Source of the DNA: Bacteroidales bacterium | GTDB lineage: Bacteria; Bacteroidota; Bacteroidia; Bacteroidales; UBA3663 | Length of the DNA stretch: 34,238 bases | Assembly (NCBI GenBank): GCA_004557315.1 | Contig: SFEH01000017.1 | Span: 1 to 34,238 of the forward strand | Direction of reading: 5' to 3' | Part shown: positions 33,344-34,238 of the stretch, one piece after another | Layout: each line of letters opens with the position of its first letter | Numbering within the stretch: the first letter of the stretch is position 1 | The notes under the pieces: generated by a model | Told to the model about the DNA's origin: nothing | Seen by the model: the letters and a program-made list of their open reading frames with translations, nothing else | The model's database searches: none | Translations under genes and position numbers: made by a program

Positions 33344-34041
33344 AAAAGTTGATTGCTACATTCTTGCTGACATGCATTATCATGCTGTGCCTTCCGTTCC
33401 CGGCCAAGGCTCAGCTCGATACGCTCATTCATCAAAGAGATACATTGCCCGAACTGATTCTCGACAATGCACTTCCGCAATATGCCACCGATAGCCTGAT
33501 GCCCGATCTGGTGGTCAATGAAGACTCGTTGGCTGCCGTCTATGCGGCTATGACTGCAGAGATGTGGGACGACGACTATTTCAAGAGGTTCAATCCATCG
33601 CCCAACAAAGCTCTCTGGTATGCAGCACTCTTTCCCGGTGGCGGTCAGATATATAACCGCAAGTACTGGAAGCTGCCAATCATCTACGGCGGATTGTTAG
33701 GACTGATCTACGGCTACAGTTTCAACAACAAGTACTTCACGACCTATTCTAATGCATACCGTGACCTGGCGCTCAACAGTCCGAACAAGAGCTATCTTGA
33801 CTTCCTTCCTCCCGGATACGACGTTGAGGCGAAACGCGACTATCTTGAGAAAACTTTCAAACGCAAGAAGAACATGTACCGCACATGGCGCGACTACTGC
33901 CTCGTGGGCATGATAGGCGTCTATCTGGTCTCAATGGTCGATGCCTACGTCGATGCATCGCTCTATCACTTCGATGTCTCGACCGACCTTGATGCCGATA
34001 AGAATCCGACACTGATGCTTTCTTATAAGATTAATTTTTAA
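33340..34041 (+). CDS. DUF5683 domain membrane protein
   Basis: A 233-residue exported or membrane protein. A signal peptide covers residues 1-24 (PAKA before Gln). ALWYAALFPGGGQIYNRKYWKLPIIYGGLLGLIYGY is the DUF5683 hallmark: a helix-turn with GGGQIYN followed by a hydrophobic helix. A second hydrophobic segment, CLVGMIGVYLVSMVDAYVDA, lies near residue 200. Function is not known. In Bacteroidota this gene commonly follows parAB, as here, and it is translationally coupled to parB. Confidence 0.88.
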   Translation: MKKLIATFLLTCIIMLCLPFPAKAQLDTLIHQRDTLPELILDNALPQYATDSLMPDLVVNEDSLAAVYAAMTAEMWDDDYFKRFNPSPNKALWYAALFPGGGQIYNRKYWKLPIIYGGLLGLIYGYSFNNKYFTTYSNAYRDLALNSPNKSYLDFLPPGYDVEAKRDYLEKTFKRKKNMYRTWRDYCLVGMIGVYLVSMVDAYVDASLYHFDVSTDLDADKNPTLMLSYKINF

Positions 34042-34050
34042 CTCGTCAAA

Positions 34051-34238
34051 ATGAAGCGACTGATAACCATTATTTCAATCCTATCTGTATGCAGCTTTGT
34101 CCTGTTCGGACAGAGCCGCAGGAAACGCAACAAGAAAATCAATACCAACACACCCGAATATCAGGCGATGATCAATGCACCTGACGATGACTTGGTCTTC
34201 CCTGAAAGCATTGAGAACGACACCGATGACGAGGAGGT
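34051..34238 (+). CDS. N-terminus of a secreted protein, probably a lytic transglycosylase (partial)
   Basis: The frame begins at ATG 34051, nine bases after the DUF5683 stop, and runs off the right edge. It encodes a signal peptide (MKRLITIISILSVCSFVLFG before Gln), a basic RRKRNKK patch, then an acidic stretch. No catalytic domain is within the window. The usual gene order parA-parB-DUF5683-lytic transglycosylase (LysM) in Bacteroidota suggests its identity; the sequence present cannot prove it. Confidence 0.6.
   Translation, partial: MKRLITIISILSVCSFVLFGQSRRKRNKKINTNTPEYQAMINAPDDDLVFPESIENDTDDEE

Noticed and set aside
1..34238. parS site (TGTTTCACGTGAAACA type) near parAB
   Set aside because: None noticed on reading by eye. 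An exhaustive motif scan allowing mismatches would be needed to exclude one.
1..34238. CRISPR array or phage region
   Set aside because: The tandem repeats seen are short, few in copy and lack spacer-repeat alternation; no cas or phage structural genes are present.

Overview
The window reads as a chromosomal segment of a Bacteroidota bacterium, most likely order Bacteroidales (Prevotella, Bacteroides or Muribaculaceae type). The reasons are the gene families (DUF4105/Lnb_N, DUF5606, DUF5683 beside parAB, an Rnf complex ordered RseC-B-C-D-G-E-A, a histone H1-like small protein, a FadL/OmpP1-type porin), the lack of Shine-Dalgarno sites, and repeated -7 promoter boxes matching TAnnTTTG, the Bacteroidota housekeeping consensus. 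Genus or species cannot be fixed from the sequence alone. No rRNA, tRNA, CRISPR array or intact insertion sequence was seen.

Layout. 1-1606 is accessory: a decayed transposase fragment abuts an AAA ATPase/DUF234 gene. 1947-5069 (minus) is a tight three-gene operon: a nucleotidyltransferase fused to an ATP-grasp-like domain, a CDP-alcohol phosphatidyltransferase and a HAD phosphatase. It looks like a self-contained route to a polar lipid head group or polyol phosphodiester and is the least familiar system here. 5297-5473 is a small histone-like gene. 5653-14723 (plus) runs DUF4105 protein, degenerate alkaline-phosphatase-fold protein, secA, folB and a DPP4-like S9 peptidase. 14886-20788 (minus) is the complete Rnf ferredoxin:NAD+ oxidoreductase operon with an RseC-like gene first. 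20970-22461 (plus) has an M28 peptidase/glutaminyl cyclase-like lipoprotein and sufE, convergent with prmA. 23452-28681 (plus) has an aromatic/His-rich secreted protein, a FadL-like porin and a UvrD-type helicase gene broken by two small internal deletions. 28786-31241 (minus) is a DUF5606 gene, lpxB and surE. 31472 to the right edge (plus) is parA, parB, DUF5683 and the start of a secreted protein, probably a lytic transglycosylase by synteny.

How the genes work together. Envelope functions dominate: protein export (SecA), lipid A synthesis (LpxB), possible lipoprotein acylation (DUF4105/Lnb_N), phospholipid head groups, an outer-membrane porin and secreted peptidases. Rnf couples ferredoxin oxidation to NAD+ reduction and ion pumping. 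ParA/ParB handle chromosome segregation.

The most unusual non-coding signal is a set of short tandem repeats (periods about 8-33 bp, 2 to 4 copies) in intergenic gaps, several starting at or just after a stop codon. Others worth checking are the doubly deleted helicase gene, the nucleotidyltransferase/ATP-grasp fusion operon, and an alkaline-phosphatase-fold protein lacking the usual catalytic residues.
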